NCBI RefSeq assembly: GCF_014694455.1
Contig: NZ_JAAUWT010000001.1
Coordinates: 186,001-250,000 of the forward strand
DNA length: 64,000 nt
Direction of reading: 5' to 3'
DNA from: Vibrio sp. S9_S30
Lineage (GTDB): Bacteria > Pseudomonadota > Gammaproteobacteria > Enterobacterales > Vibrionaceae
The notes under the pieces are model-generated. The model worked only from the letters and a program-made list of their open reading frames with translations, made no database searches and was not told where the DNA came from. The first letter of the stretch is position 1. Each line of letters begins with the position of its first letter. The translations under genes and the position numbers were made by a program. Of the stretch, positions 39,833 to 49,919 are shown one piece after another.

Positions 39833-41641
39833 ATGTTGAATAAAGACTTTCACATCGTAAAGTGCATTCGAGAGCGAATTGCGCAAGGTGGAGCCAAAAC
39901 AGCGCTCAAACACAAAGTTTCGGACAAATGGGAAAACATCAGTTGGAAATCGTTCGGTGAGCAGGTTGATACACTTTCTCTGGCGTTATTATCGCAGGGG
40001 CTCGATGTTCAGGATAAAGTGGGGATATACTCCAACAATATGCCTGAATGGACGATTGCCGATATAGGCACGTTGCAACTTCGCTGCGTTACGGTTCCAA
40101 TTTATCCAACAAACACGGCGGCTCAAGCGGCGTATATTCTCGATAATGCCGACATAAAAGTACTGTTTGTTGGTGAACAAGAACAATACGATGCGGCTCT
40201 ATCCATATTTGAACAGTGCTCACAGCTCAAACTGATCGTTGCTATGTCTAAGGACATTGAGATCGTAGAAGAGTCGAACAGCCTCAGTTGGGAGGCGTTT
40301 TTGTCACTGGGGCAGGAACAGATGACCGATGAGCTTGGTCGACGACTGGAAGATATGGATCTAGAGGATTTAACGACGCTTATTTATACGTCTGGCACAA
40401 CAGGTCAGCCAAAAGGCGTGATGCTCACATATTCAAACATAGCGGCACAGCTTGAAGGGCATGACCGTCGGTTAGGCTTAACGCCAAAAGACGTGTCACT
40501 GTGTTTTCTTCCGTTATCGCACGTATTCGAGCGTGCTTGGACATTTTATGTGCTGTATAAGGGCGCAGTGAACTGCTACCTAAAAGACACCATGCAAGTA
40601 CGAGAAGCGCTTGCCGACATCCGCCCAACGGTAATGTGTGCCGTCCCTAGATTTTACGAGAAAATATTTTCTGCCATCCATGAAAAAGTCTCCAAAGCGC
40701 CTGTTATTCGAAAAGTCCTCTTTGCATGGGCTGTCAACATGGGCGCAAAAGTGGCGGAGTGTAAGCGTACCAATACCCAACCTTCTTTCTTGTTAAAACG
40801 CTGTCACAAATTGGCAGACAAATTAGTGCTAAGTAAACTCCGCGCGCTGTTAGGAGGAAACATCAACTTTATGCCGTGTGGTGGCGCCAAGTTAGATGAA
40901 ACCATAGGTCGCTTTTTCCATGCTATTGGTATCAACGTCAAGCTTGGTTATGGCATGACGGAAACAACGGCAACAATCTCGTGTTGGGCGGATGGTTCGT
41001 TTGATCCCGATTCCATCGGTACATCAATGCCGGGGGCGCAAGTAAAAATAGGCGAAAACAATGAGATTCTACTTCGCGGTCCTATGGTCATGAAGGGCTA
41101 CTACAAGTTACCTGAAGAAACCGCGAAAACGTTTGATGAACATGGTTTTCTAAAAACGGGAGATGCAGGAACATTTGATGACAAAGGCAACTTGTTCATT
41201 ACCGACAGAATTAAAGAGTTGATGAAAACGTCGGGGGGCAAATACATCGCGCCTCAAATGATCGAAGGTGCCATTGGAAAAGACCACTTTATTGAACAGA
41301 TTGCTGTTATTGCCGATACGCGAAAATTTGTTTCTGCTCTGATCGTTCCGTGTTTTGATTCCCTAGAAGAATACGCAAAAGAACTGAATATCAAATACCA
41401 AGATAGAATGGAGCTCATCAAGCATTCTCAAGTCGTTGAAATGTTCGAAAGCCGCCTTGCCGAACTTCAACATGAATTGGCGAAATTTGAGCAAGTGAAA
41501 AAATTCACATTACTTCCAAAAGCGTTTTCTATGGATTCTGGTGAGCTAACCCCAACACAGAAACTTCGTCGAAAAGTGATAAACGATCGATATCAAGATG
41601 AAATTGAAGAAATGTATACAGAGCTTCCGAATAAAAAGTAA
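39833..41641 (+). CDS. Long-chain acyl-CoA synthetase (AMP-binding)
   Basis: A 602-residue member of the ANL adenylating enzymes, activating long-chain fatty acids to acyl-CoA through an acyl-adenylate. Motifs: [18 protein letters not shown] (ATP loop), [32 protein letters not shown] and the catalytic-lysine segment [14 protein letters not shown]. It is of the FadD15/AasC-like class with a C-terminal extension. Its last 30 codons are repeated almost exactly about 2 kb downstream, beyond a two-gene cassette, so this 3' end may have been replaced by the insertion. The frame is intact. Confidence 0.93.
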   Translation: MLNKDFHIVKCIRERIAQGGAKTALKHKVSDKWENISWKSFGEQVDTLSLALLSQGLDVQDKVGIYSNNMPEWTIADIGTLQLRCVTVPIYPTNTAAQAAYILDNADIKVLFVGEQEQYDAALSIFEQCSQLKLIVAMSKDIEIVEESNSLSWEAFLSLGQEQMTDELGRRLEDMDLEDLTTLIYTSGTTGQPKGVMLTYSNIAAQLEGHDRRLGLTPKDVSLCFLPLSHVFERAWTFYVLYKGAVNCYLKDTMQVREALADIRPTVMCAVPRFYEKIFSAIHEKVSKAPVIRKVLFAWAVNMGAKVAECKRTNTQPSFLLKRCHKLADKLVLSKLRALLGGNINFMPCGGAKLDETIGRFFHAIGINVKLGYGMTETTATISCWADGSFDPDSIGTSMPGAQVKIGENNEILLRGPMVMKGYYKLPEETAKTFDEHGFLKTGDAGTFDDKGNLFITDRIKELMKTSGGKYIAPQMIEGAIGKDHFIEQIAVIADTRKFVSALIVPCFDSLEEYAKELNIKYQDRMELIKHSQVVEMFESRLAELQHELAKFEQVKKFTLLPKAFSMDSGELTPTQKLRRKVINDRYQDEIEEMYTELPNKK

Positions 41642-41643
41642 TT
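41552..41643 (+). repeat. Direct repeat copy A: functional 3' end of the acyl-CoA ligase
   Basis: This 92-bp stretch matches 43564-43655 at 86 of 92 positions (offset 2012 bp). It encodes the ligase C-terminus from PTQKLRR to PNKK and the stop. Confidence 0.95.
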
Positions 41644-41663
41644 TGGAATGCAATTAATAAAAA

Positions 41664-41688
41664 AGCCTGCAATGTTGCAGGTTTTTTT
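41664..41688 (+). terminator. Terminator after the acyl-CoA ligase (copy A side)
   Basis: Stem CCTGCAA / TTGCAGG with a 2-nt loop and T7. A related hairpin follows repeat copy B. Confidence 0.9.
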
Positions 41689-41860
41689 GTTGGTAATAAA
41701 TATTAATGCCCCTTCTATTTATAAATCATTTGAGAGTGGATTCAATAATACCTTATTGTTTTAAATGTCAATTTATAGTTTTCGATTCATGTCAAAAAAT
41801 TAAAATAAATAATATTAACGATTGAATGTGTGAAGTACTATTTGTGGAATGTTTATTTGA

Positions 41861-42403
41861 GTGAAAACTATGAAGTTTATAAGAGTTTTTTCTTATTTGA
41901 TTGTTTTACTAATTTCATTCGGTAGTTATAGCAACATGTTGGATTTTTTAAAGCCTTATTCTTATACATTGTCACCAAAAATTTCAGGCGTTTTAGAAAA
42001 AAGTGGTGAGCCGTATAAAAACTCAAAGATCGAGTTATATGTTGAATTTGGTGAAGTAAATTATACGTTTTATTCAATGTCAGATAATTCTGGTTACTTT
42101 TCTTTTGATGAAGTCATTTTAAAGCGATGGACAAAACCATGGGGCATTGACAATAACCTAATGGCTATTAGGTTGGCAACACACTTCAATGGGCAAGAAA
42201 AACTGCTCTGGCTTTCGTATTCTGGTAAGTATGATCACAAACCTTATGTTTTAAATAATTTGCCTTCATTAAAGTGTGATTTGGATAGTGGCGAATATGC
42301 GTATGGTTTTAAAAATGAAAAAGAGGGTGGAGCACCTTATTGGGTATATGGCATTTGTGAGCTTTACGGATTCGAAGAAATACACAATAGAGATATAGAT
42401 TAA
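41861..42403 (+). CDS. Exported beta-domain protein, putative partner of the lipase
   Basis: A 180-residue protein with an N-terminal hydrophobic signal (FIRVFSYLIVLLISFGSYS), so it is exported or membrane-anchored. After it, LKPYSYTLSPKISGVLEKSGEPYKNSKIELYVE resembles the transthyretin/carboxypeptidase-regulatory-like beta-sandwich domains of small proteins (DUF6795-like) often found beside secreted lipase effectors. The family call is tentative. The start may be GTG 41861 or ATG 41870; neither has a strong site. Its TAA overlaps the lipase ATG by 1 nt, implying coupled translation. Signal peptide plus tight pairing suggest a periplasmic immunity or chaperone role (inference). Codon and base use look AT-rich. 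Confidence 0.72.
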   Translation: MKTMKFIRVFSYLIVLLISFGSYSNMLDFLKPYSYTLSPKISGVLEKSGEPYKNSKIELYVEFGEVNYTFYSMSDNSGYFSFDEVILKRWTKPWGIDNNLMAIRLATHFNGQEKLLWLSYSGKYDHKPYVLNNLPSLKCDLDSGEYAYGFKNEKEGGAPYWVYGICELYGFEEIHNRDID

Positions 42404-43554
42404 TGACAGTGTTATCACCTAAATTGGCATCATCAGCTGCATACTTACCTTATCAACTAGTCTCACATTCAGGCGCTTTAAGAGTAGAGCCTCATTTGGA
42501 TAAGCACTTCTCATTTGACAGAACAACGCGAAGCTACGAAGGAAAAACAGGCGGTTTTTTCGGCATTGGTGCTACTACCGCTGGCTTCGCTGTTATTGGT
42601 CTTGGTAAAGGGAAATATAAAGACGACTTAGTCATATCTGTGCGCGGTACTAAGCAAAAAAATGATTGGGTAACGAATCTTAACCTTGGAGTTAAAGGCT
42701 CACCTAATGGAGCGATAGGTCATGCAGGGTTTATTAATACATTCCATACCCTACGTCCTAAAGTTAAAAGTTTCTTGTTGTCTCAGAAAAAGTTACCTAA
42801 ACGAATTCACTGCGTTGGTCACAGTTTAGGTGGTGCTTTGGCCTCTCTATTTGCAGATTGGTTGAGAGCTGAACTATCAATGAGAGTGAATTTGTATACA
42901 TTTGGTGCACCTCGTGTGGGGCACCAAATGTATGCTCGTAAATCTGAGCACGCGAACGATAAAATTTTTCGTTGTACTCATGGGGCTGACCCCGTACCAA
43001 TGATTCCTTTATGGCCCTTCCAGCATGCACCATATTCTGGCACGGAGTATCGCTTAGACAACAGTTCTGGAATCGACGTTGGAACACACGGTATGGGACC
43101 AAATGATAGCCCTGGCTATGTAAATACAGCGAGAAGTGAAAGTTGGACCTCATTGAATGTGCGCTCTAATCATTTTTTAAATAAGCCTGTAAGGTTAAAA
43201 TTTGAGAATAGAAACCAAGCCACCTTTACGGAATATTGGGCAGACAAGCTTAGTGCTGCGTTAACCACATTGCTAAAAGATGCAGGGTATTTTACTGCCA
43301 TATCCATGCAGGCAAACATATCTTCCGGTCTTACTTTTTACGATAAGTTGGCTCAGTGTATCGAGAAGGTTGCAGCAGTGTCTGAAAAGCTCGCAGATCA
43401 AACAAAAGGCTTATTGGGACACATGTTGGCTTTTGTTGGTCGATCTGTAACGAAAATTACAAACTTAACGGCTAAATACATTCGGTGGGTTTTTGATGTC
43501 ACACTAAAGAAGCTTTATAACGCTGCTCATCGAGCCATAGATTCACTTGATTAA
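42403..43554 (+). CDS. Class 3 lipase, putative phospholipase effector
   Basis: A 383-residue alpha/beta hydrolase of the lipase class 3 type. The nucleophile elbow is GHSLGGAL with Ser141. The acid is probably Asp196 in HGADPVPMIPLWPF and the base His257 or His229. The segment LYTFGAPRVG between them is typical. No signal peptide is present, and the C-terminal 120 residues are helical and amphipathic (LLGHMLAFVGRSVTK). A leaderless lipase paired with an exported small protein matches the design of type VI secretion phospholipase effector/immunity pairs, but no T6SS gene is in the window, so this is inference. A plain intracellular lipase remains possible. Confidence 0.82.
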   Translation: MTVLSPKLASSAAYLPYQLVSHSGALRVEPHLDKHFSFDRTTRSYEGKTGGFFGIGATTAGFAVIGLGKGKYKDDLVISVRGTKQKNDWVTNLNLGVKGSPNGAIGHAGFINTFHTLRPKVKSFLLSQKKLPKRIHCVGHSLGGALASLFADWLRAELSMRVNLYTFGAPRVGHQMYARKSEHANDKIFRCTHGADPVPMIPLWPFQHAPYSGTEYRLDNSSGIDVGTHGMGPNDSPGYVNTARSESWTSLNVRSNHFLNKPVRLKFENRNQATFTEYWADKLSAALTTLLKDAGYFTAISMQANISSGLTFYDKLAQCIEKVAAVSEKLADQTKGLLGHMLAFVGRSVTKITNLTAKYIRWVFDVTLKKLYNAAHRAIDSLD

Positions 43555-43563
43555 ACAGTGATA

Positions 43564-43655
43564 CCAACAAATAAACTTCGTCGAAAAGTGATAAACGATC
43601 GATATCAAGACGAAATTGAAGAAATGTATACGGAATTTCCGAATAAAAAGTAATT
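43564..43655 (+). pseudogene. Direct repeat copy B: orphan 3' end of the acyl-CoA ligase
   Basis: A 92-bp copy of the ligase 3' end, 10 nt after the lipase stop, with no start of its own. Read in the ligase frame it encodes [19 protein letters not shown] then TEFPNKK and stop, identical to copy A except Leu to Phe and one residue near the edge (Asn for Gln). Three of the four differences in the core are synonymous. That suggests both copies once ended functional genes. Confidence 0.9.
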
Positions 43656-43680
43656 AAGCGTTACTTTCCTTTCAAAAATA

Positions 43681-43704
43681 GCCTGCATATTTGCAGGCTT
43701 TTTT
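43681..43704 (+). terminator. Terminator after repeat copy B
   Basis: Stem GCCTGCA / TGCAGGC with a 4-nt loop and T6; a diverged counterpart of the hairpin after copy A. It now probably ends the lipase transcript. Confidence 0.9.
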
Positions 43705-44067
43705 GATTTCATAAAGCCAATATCTTTACCACTGTGAATCATAGTTTGTCACATGCGTAAAAAATTTTGAGTTTATTTTTTGCGGTATTTAGGTTTTTTG
43801 TTTTATTTATGGTTGGTTTGCTGATTGTATAACCTGCGAAAGGCGTATTCGGCAACATATCGACAAAAATGCGGAAAATGAACCCATAGACAGCCAGCTT
43901 CATTCGGATGTACAGTTCAAATGTGATCTTTTTGTTGGTTATGACTGACAAAGAGTACATAGGTGAAAAATTGGAAGTATTTCGAATAGGCTACGAATAA
44001 GCCCTAGACTATGTGACATCAAACTCGACAGTTGACCTTACTGTTGTTTGTTTGATAAGGAGAAAAT
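43705..44067 (+). other. ilvIH upstream region
   Basis: About 360 bp before ilvI. No credible gene; a 73-codon minus frame at 43739-43960 lacks family resemblance and a ribosome site. It probably holds the ilvIH promoter and any Lrp or LeuO sites, none of which I can place firmly. An AAGGAG site precedes ilvI. Confidence 0.45.
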
Positions 44068-45789
44068 ATGGCAATGTTGTCCGGCGCAGAGATGGTTGTG
44101 CAATCTCTGATTGAAGAGCAAGTCGATCAAATCTTCGGCTACCCTGGGGGGTCCGTCCTTGATATTTACGATGCTCTGCATGCAAAAACTGAACAAATCA
44201 AACACGTATTAGTACGACACGAGCAAGCGGCCACACATATGGCGGACGGTTACGCTCGTTCTACCGGCAAACCCGGTGTGGTACTGGTATGTTCAGGTCC
44301 TGGTGCGACCAATACTGTTACAGGTATTGCGACAGCTTACATGGACTCCATCCCGATGATTGTCATTTCTGGTAACGTGCCAAATAATCTAATAGGCAAT
44401 GATGCCTTTCAGGAATGCGACATTGTTGGTGTATCTCGACCCATCGTAAAACACAGCTTTCTGGTCAAGAAAGCGGAAGATATTCCGGAAACCATTAAAA
44501 AGGCATTTTATATCGCGACGACTGGGCGACCTGGTCCGGTAGTGATTGATTTGCCTAAAGACGTCATGAATCCGCAAATCAAATTCCCATACAGCTACCC
44601 TGAAACGATTGGCATGCGCTCCTATAAGCCAACCACCTCTGGTCATAAAGGGCAAATCAAGAAAGCGCTGAAAGCATTGTTAGAGGCTAAGAAACCGGTA
44701 TTATACATTGGTGGTGGTGCGGTGATTTCCGAGGCGCATGAGCATATCTTCAAACTTACAGAGGCATTGAATTTACCTGTAGTGAGTACGCTAATGGGGC
44801 TGGGGGCGTTTCCGGGAACACACAAAAATGCACTTGGTATGTTGGGAATGCACGGGCACTATGAAGCCAATATGGCGATGCATAACGCTGACCTTATCTT
44901 TGGTGTGGGTGTACGTTTTGATGATCGTACGACCAATAACCTTGAGAAATATTGTCCCGACGCCAAAATAATGCACATTGATATTGACCCATCTTCGATC
45001 TCTAAAAATGTGAAAGTGGATCTGCCCATTGTAGGTTCAGCAGAAAAAGTGCTGGAAACCATGGTCAAGTTGCTTGTTGAGCAAGATAAATCGAACGATG
45101 AAGCCGCGTTAAAGCAATGGTGGAGTGAGATTAAAGTATGGCAAGATAGGAACTGCCTCGCCTATGAAAAGTCACCGGAATGCATTAAGCCTCAGCAGGT
45201 CATTGAAACTCTGCACAAGCTAACAAACGGTGATGCCTATGTTGCATCAGACGTTGGTCAGCATCAAATGTTTGCTGCGCTTTACTATCCGTTTAATAAG
45301 CCCCGCCGTTGGATAAATTCTGGTGGCTTGGGAACGATGGGTTTCGGTTTACCTGCTGGAATGGGGGTTAAGTTTGCTTATCCAGATGAAGAAGTCGTTG
45401 TGGTAACGGGTGATGGCAGTATTCAGATGAATATCCAAGAGCTGTCTACAGCGCTTCAATATGGTATTCCAGTCAAAATTATTAACCTCAATAATCGATT
45501 CCTTGGCATGGTTAAGCAGTGGCAAGACATCATTTATCAAGGTCGTCATTCTAACTCCTACATGAGTTCTGTTCCCGACTTTGCTGCAATAGCAGAAGCT
45601 TATGGTCACGTTGGTATTCGTATCTCTTCTCCAGACGAACTGGAATCAGGCTTGCAGAAAGCTCTGGATATGAAAGACCGATTGGTTTTTGTCGATATCA
45701 GCGTCGATGAGACCGAACATGTATACCCAATGCAAATAAAAGGCGAGGGTATGGATAAGATGTGGCTAAGCAAAACGGAGAGAACGTAA
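44068..45789 (+). CDS. ilvI: Acetolactate synthase III large subunit
   Basis: ThDP-dependent enzyme making acetolactate or acetohydroxybutyrate for valine, leucine and isoleucine. The 573-residue protein starts [28 protein letters not shown]. It has the catalytic Glu in [16 protein letters not shown] and [20 protein letters not shown]. The ThDP motif begins [15 protein letters not shown] and ends at [13 protein letters not shown]. ilvH begins 1 nt after its stop, the usual catalytic/regulatory pair. Valine sensitivity of isozyme III depends on IlvH. Confidence 0.97.
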   Translation: MAMLSGAEMVVQSLIEEQVDQIFGYPGGSVLDIYDALHAKTEQIKHVLVRHEQAATHMADGYARSTGKPGVVLVCSGPGATNTVTGIATAYMDSIPMIVISGNVPNNLIGNDAFQECDIVGVSRPIVKHSFLVKKAEDIPETIKKAFYIATTGRPGPVVIDLPKDVMNPQIKFPYSYPETIGMRSYKPTTSGHKGQIKKALKALLEAKKPVLYIGGGAVISEAHEHIFKLTEALNLPVVSTLMGLGAFPGTHKNALGMLGMHGHYEANMAMHNADLIFGVGVRFDDRTTNNLEKYCPDAKIMHIDIDPSSISKNVKVDLPIVGSAEKVLETMVKLLVEQDKSNDEAALKQWWSEIKVWQDRNCLAYEKSPECIKPQQVIETLHKLTNGDAYVASDVGQHQMFAALYYPFNKPRRWINSGGLGTMGFGLPAGMGVKFAYPDEEVVVVTGDGSIQMNIQELSTALQYGIPVKIINLNNRFLGMVKQWQDIIYQGRHSNSYMSSVPDFAAIAEAYGHVGIRISSPDELESGLQKALDMKDRLVFVDISVDETEHVYPMQIKGEGMDKMWLSKTERT

Positions 45790-45790
45790 T

Positions 45791-46285
45791 ATGAGACATA
45801 TACTTTCACTACTACTGGAAAACCAGCCTGGTGCGTTGTCTCGTGTTGTGGGTTTATTTTCTCAGCGCGGATACAACATTGAATCGCTGACGGTTTCCCC
45901 TACCGATGATGAAACATTATCTCGTTTGAATATCACTACAACTTCCAGCGAAATGCAATTGGAGCAAATTCAAAAGCAATTGCACAAACTGATCGATGTT
46001 CTCAAGGTGCAAGAGGTGACTGACCTTGAACACGTAGAAAGAGAGCTCATGTTAATTAAGGTGAAGGCCGATGGCTTCGCGCGAGCAGAAGTTAAGCGAA
46101 CAGCGGATATTTTCCGAGGTCAAATCGTTGATGTAACCGCCTCTCAGTACACGGTTCAAATGACAGGTACAAGTGAGAAGTTAGATGCCTTCATTAATGC
46201 TCTGGCGGAAGTAACGGAAGTGATTGAAGTTGCTCGAAGCGGTGTGGTAGGAATTGCACGAGGCAAGCATTCGCTGAAAGCGTAA
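45791..46285 (+). CDS. ilvH: Acetolactate synthase III regulatory subunit
   Basis: A 164-residue small subunit with an N-terminal ACT domain (LLENQPGALSRVVGLFSQRGYNIESLTVSPT) that binds valine. The ALS small-subunit C-terminal domain contains LIKVKADGFARAEVKRTADIFRG. It is adjacent to ilvI and followed by a strong palindromic terminator. Confidence 0.97.
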   Translation: MRHILSLLLENQPGALSRVVGLFSQRGYNIESLTVSPTDDETLSRLNITTTSSEMQLEQIQKQLHKLIDVLKVQEVTDLEHVERELMLIKVKADGFARAEVKRTADIFRGQIVDVTASQYTVQMTGTSEKLDAFINALAEVTEVIEVARSGVVGIARGKHSLKA

Positions 46286-46301
46286 CCATTTAATGTCTTT
46301 T

Positions 46302-46341
46302 AAGAAAGCCACTTCTTTAAAGAAGTGGCTTTCTTGTTTTA
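46302..46341 (+). terminator. Terminator after ilvIH
   Basis: An almost loopless palindrome of AAGAAAGCCACTTCTTT with its complement, about 17 bp of stem, followed by a T-rich tract. Probably bidirectional with the convergent GntR gene. Confidence 0.9.
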
Positions 46342-46390
46342 TAGGTCAATACAAAGCCACGAGAACCAATAGAGGGCTATTGGGAAGGGT

Positions 46391-47053
46391 TTATTCTTCT
46401 GGTAACACGGACTCAATTTTGCGCTGGGTATTATCCAAGTGCTTGTCCATAACTTGAAGTGCTTGTGCTTCGTTTTTCGCTAGAACCAGTTTCATTAGGT
46501 TTTCGTGCTCATCAATGTTGATGAAGGTATTTGACTCAAATTTTTCTGAGTTTAATGCGACATAACGGTAACGTTTTATTTGATTATCTAGCTCAAGGAA
46601 AAAACCATACATAGTGTGAGCATTAGAACCTTCGAGTAATGCGGTATGGAAGCGTTGATGACGTTCTTCCCATTCTGAATTGTCGAATGCATTTTCCGTG
46701 TGTTGAATACGGGAAAGTTTATGGAAAGCAGACAGAACCTCTAGTTCCCAATTCTCATCACCTTGCTGAATTGCTTTTTTAAGCAAATGAGCTGACGCAA
46801 TTTTCATGCTTTCGAATAAATCCGATAGTTCACATCGAGTTACTGAAGAGACCCAGCAACCTTTTTGCGGTTCAAGTTGGACGTATTTCTTCCAAGAAAG
46901 CTGAACTAATGCTTCACGAATAGGGGAAGCTCCTACTGCATATTTGTCCTTGAGTTCCGCTACAACCAGTTTTTGACCAGGAACTAGAACGCCATTTAAG
47001 ATATCTTGGCGAATCATTTTTGACACTTTGTCAGTCAGAGTGGGGCTAGACAC
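46391..47053 (-). CDS. GntR-family regulator (FCD domain)
   Basis: A 220-residue regulator with an N-terminal winged helix (TDKVSKMIRQDILNGVLVPGQKLVVAELKDKYAVGASPIREAL) and an all-helical FCD ligand domain. Conserved His positions in the ligand domain occur at RHQRFHTALLEG and DEHENLMKLV, typical of metal/carboxylate-binding FadR-subfamily members. It resembles CsiR-type regulators in general form. Neither neighbour is an obvious target, so the regulon is unknown. Confidence 0.85.
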   Translation of the reverse strand: MSSPTLTDKVSKMIRQDILNGVLVPGQKLVVAELKDKYAVGASPIREALVQLSWKKYVQLEPQKGCWVSSVTRCELSDLFESMKIASAHLLKKAIQQGDENWELEVLSAFHKLSRIQHTENAFDNSEWEERHQRFHTALLEGSNAHTMYGFFLELDNQIKRYRYVALNSEKFESNTFINIDEHENLMKLVLAKNEAQALQVMDKHLDNTQRKIESVLPEE

Positions 47054-47202
47054 GATATCCTCATTTGTACTTCATTGCATATTTAGTGTAGTAGGCTTTT
47101 CGTAATAAGCTCACATTTACATGTGTCTCATTTTTAACCACATACAGTTCAGTATGTTGAATAATACGTCATGCGGATTATTGGGGCAAGTTTGTTTCAT
47201 AA

Positions 47203-47227
47203 AAAAAGAGGGCTAGGCCCTCTTTTT
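47203..47227 (-). terminator. Terminator of pykF
   Basis: Stem AAAAAGAGGGC / GCCCTCTTTTT with a very short loop, 23 nt past the pykF stop; T runs on both strands. Confidence 0.9.
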
Positions 47228-47249
47228 ATCAGATGTTAACTTATTGATC

Positions 47250-48662
47250 TTACAGAACGTGTACAGATGCTGTGTTTGTTGTACCCGATGCAACTAGCGC
47301 ACCTGATACCATCACAACGATGTCCCCTTTTTTACCAAGACCAGACTCAAGTGCCAGTTCTTTTCCACGTACATAAAATGCATCGGTATTGCTGATTTCT
47401 TCAACAACCATTGGTGTAACACCTTTAGTAAGAACAAGCTGAGCAGCTGTCTTAGTGTTCGTTGTCAGAGCAAGAATGTTAGCCGTTGGGAAGTACTTAC
47501 GTACTGAACGAGCAGATTTGCCGCCTTCCGTTGCAACCACAATCAGTGGTGCCGCCAGCTTTTCTGCTGTGTCTACCGCGCCTTTACATACCGCTTCAGT
47601 GATGCGAAGGCGAGGACTGTCTAAACGAGAACCAAGCTCAGCTTCTAACGCTGAATCTGTACGGTTCGCGATTTGAGCCATGATCGTTACGGCTTCAACA
47701 GGGTATTTACCTTTCGCCGTTTCGCCAGAAAGCATCACGGCATCCGTACCATCCATGACGGCGTTGGCCACATCGCCTGCTTCCGCACGTGTAGGACGAG
47801 GGTTGTTGATCATGGAGTCAAGCATTTGAGTTGCAGTGATAACCATCTTACGAGCTCGGTTACACTTTTCGATCATCATTTTCTGAGCGAAGATGACTTC
47901 TTCTGCTGGAATTTCTACGCCTAGGTCACCACGAGCAACCATGATGCCGTCAGAAAGCTCTAGGATCTCGTCGAAGTTATCCACGCCTTCTTGGTTTTCG
48001 ATCTTAGAGATGATGTGGATGTCCGCCCCACCGTTTGCGTTTAGAAGCTCACGGATTTCACGAACGTCTTCTGCTTTACGGATGAAAGATGCCGCAACAA
48101 AATCAACACCTTGCTCACAGCCGAACTTAAGATCGGCTTTGTCTTTTTCAGATAAAGCAGGAAGCTTCACGGAAACGCCAGGAAGGTTCACGCCCTTGTT
48201 TTCACCTAGAGCGCCGTTGTTCAGCACTTTACACTTAACTTCTGTTTCTGTTGTTGCGATTACTTCCATTTCGATAAGACCATCGTCTACAAGAATGGTG
48301 TTACCGACTGTCAAATCATTAGCGAAACCAGCGTAAGTCACAGCAACTTTGTCTTTGTTGCCAATCACTGTTGCGTCTGTAGTGAAAGTGAATTCTTGAC
48401 CAGCTACTAGATCAACGTCGTCGCCGTTTTCTAGTTTGATAGTACGAATTTCAGGACCTTTGGTATCGAGAAGAATCGCTAATTGATTGCCAGTGTCCTT
48501 CATGACTTGACGGAAGTTGGTAATGCGGTTGCCGTGTTCTTCAAAGTCACCGTGAGAGAAGTTCAGGCGCATTACATTCATGCCTGCATCAACGAGTTCG
48601 CGTAGCTTCTCTACTGGTTCAGTTTTAGGGCCAATCGTACAAACGATTTTGGTCTTTTTCAT
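47250..48662 (-). CDS. pykF: Pyruvate kinase I
   Basis: Final glycolytic enzyme, making ATP and pyruvate from PEP. The 470-residue protein is colinear with E. coli PykF. It starts [20 protein letters not shown] and has [10 protein letters not shown], the PEP/metal site [29 protein letters not shown], and ends [11 protein letters not shown]. Length equals the family's. Fructose-1,6-bisphosphate activation is expected from the subfamily. Confidence 0.97.
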   Translation of the reverse strand: MKKTKIVCTIGPKTEPVEKLRELVDAGMNVMRLNFSHGDFEEHGNRITNFRQVMKDTGNQLAILLDTKGPEIRTIKLENGDDVDLVAGQEFTFTTDATVIGNKDKVAVTYAGFANDLTVGNTILVDDGLIEMEVIATTETEVKCKVLNNGALGENKGVNLPGVSVKLPALSEKDKADLKFGCEQGVDFVAASFIRKAEDVREIRELLNANGGADIHIISKIENQEGVDNFDEILELSDGIMVARGDLGVEIPAEEVIFAQKMMIEKCNRARKMVITATQMLDSMINNPRPTRAEAGDVANAVMDGTDAVMLSGETAKGKYPVEAVTIMAQIANRTDSALEAELGSRLDSPRLRITEAVCKGAVDTAEKLAAPLIVVATEGGKSARSVRKYFPTANILALTTNTKTAAQLVLTKGVTPMVVEEISNTDAFYVRGKELALESGLGKKGDIVVMVSGALVASGTTNTASVHVL

Positions 48663-49099
48663 GGAAAATACTCTCCGGTACGTATAGTTGCAATTTTAAT
48701 TTGGGTGAACCAAAGGAAACGCTCATAAGAAAGAAAATGACAACATTTTCGTAAATTGTGACTTTCTGTAACTTTAGGTGTCAACACCCTTTGGTATCGC
48801 AAAATCTTTCAACAAGTTTAGTGTGTATCTGCCTAAACGATATTGATGTAAGTAAATTTTTGCTTATTTAAATCAGCCTAACTGAAATTGATTGCAAAAA
48901 AATAACGTGAATTTCTGTAATTTTTTTTCTTTTAGGGTGCGGATTCTACCACCGAATTTCGTCAATATCACGAGTCTAGGTTGTCTTAGAACAAGGTTTT
49001 GATGCAAATTGATTTATTTTTCGTTGTAAAAAAAATAGACAGTTATGTTTCAGATCGATTATATTTCTTTCATATTGAAACTTTAAATATCGATTCGAA
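48663..49099. other. pykF-DeoR divergent intergenic region
   Basis: About 440 bp, AT-rich between 48840 and 49080, with no gene. It should hold divergent promoters. A Cra-like GGAAACGCTCAT occurs near 48717 but misses the first consensus base, so I do not call it. Confidence 0.4.
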
Positions 49100-49864
49100 A
49101 TGTCAAAGCGAAATACACAACTCAGAAGACACGCCATTGCCAAACTGGTAGAAGAGTGTGGTGAAGTCAGTGTTGAAGATCTGTCTCATCAGTTTGAAAC
49201 CTCGGAAGTCACGATAAGAAAGGATTTAGCTACGTTAGAGAAAAGTGGTCTTTTACTTCGTCGATATGGTGGTGCGATCGCGTTGCCAAAAGAATCGGTT
49301 CATGATGACTTTCAAAATAAAGTTTCAGTTCGAAAGGTTAAGTTGGCGCAGGCGGCTGCTAAATTAATAAGAGACCACAATCGAATTGTCATCGACAGTG
49401 GCAGCACGACAGGAGCATTAATTCAGCAGTTAAATGAAAAGAAAGGGCTGGTTGTCATGACCAATTCGCTCAATGTGGCCAATTCACTGAATGAGCTGGA
49501 AAGTGAACCAACGTTACTGATGACCGGGGGCACCTGGGATACGCATTCCGAATCGTTTCAGGGGCAGGTTGCTGAATCCGTTTTACGTGCCTACGACTTT
49601 GATCAGCTATTTATCGGTGCAGATGGCATTGATCTAGAGCGAGGAACAACCAGTTTTAACGAACTGTTGGGGTTGAGCAAGGTTATGGCGGAGGTGTCTC
49701 GGGAAGTCATTGTAATGGTTGAATCTGAGAAGATTGGACGAAAAATACCTAACCTTGAGCTTCCTTGGAAAGAGATTGATGTTCTTGTGACAGACGATAA
49801 GGTAAGTGCTGAGTCTGTTTCGGTCATCGAGTCCTACAACGTTAAAGTTATCCAAGTTAGCTAA
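49100..49864 (+). CDS. DeoR/GlpR-family regulator adjacent to glmS
   Basis: A 254-residue DeoR-family repressor. The N-terminal HTH is VEECGEVSVEDLSHQFETSEVTIRKDLATLEKSGLLLRRYGGA. The C-terminal sugar-phosphate sensor has IDSGSTTGALIQQL, MTNSLNVANSL, MTGGTWD and LFIGADGIDLERGTTSFNE. The gene precedes glmS by 55 nt in the same direction, as in vibrios, suggesting control of amino sugar metabolism by a phosphorylated sugar (inference). No strong ribosome site precedes the ATG. Confidence 0.9.
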   Translation: MSKRNTQLRRHAIAKLVEECGEVSVEDLSHQFETSEVTIRKDLATLEKSGLLLRRYGGAIALPKESVHDDFQNKVSVRKVKLAQAAAKLIRDHNRIVIDSGSTTGALIQQLNEKKGLVVMTNSLNVANSLNELESEPTLLMTGGTWDTHSESFQGQVAESVLRAYDFDQLFIGADGIDLERGTTSFNELLGLSKVMAEVSREVIVMVESEKIGRKIPNLELPWKEIDVLVTDDKVSAESVSVIESYNVKVIQVS

Positions 49865-49919
49865 TTTGCTTGCTGGATCTAAAGATCCTAAAAAATACGA
49901 TGAATAAATTGGAGTTTCT

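Larger units (their letters stand above)
41644..43563 (+). mobile_element. AT-rich two-gene cassette bounded by ligase 3'-end repeats
   Basis: The segment lies between two near-identical copies of the acyl-CoA ligase 3' end. It holds a terminator, an exported beta-domain protein and a class 3 lipase. It looks more AT-rich than its neighbours, especially 41700-42100. It carries no integrase or transposase. I infer an acquired module inserted at the ligase 3' end with restoration of the gene end. Recombination between the copies would excise about 2.0 kb and leave the ligase whole. Confidence 0.7.

Noticed and set aside
41644..43563. Insertion sequence or integron cassette at the lipase locus
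   Set aside because: No transposase, terminal inverted repeats or attC-like hairpin is seen; the boundaries are copies of the host gene end.
43739..43960. 73-codon minus-strand frame upstream of ilvI
   Set aside because: No ribosome site, no family resemblance, and it lies across the expected ilvIH control region.
48710..48730. Cra/FruR-like site upstream of pykF
   Set aside because: GGAAACGCTCAT misses the conserved first T, and no second site supports it.
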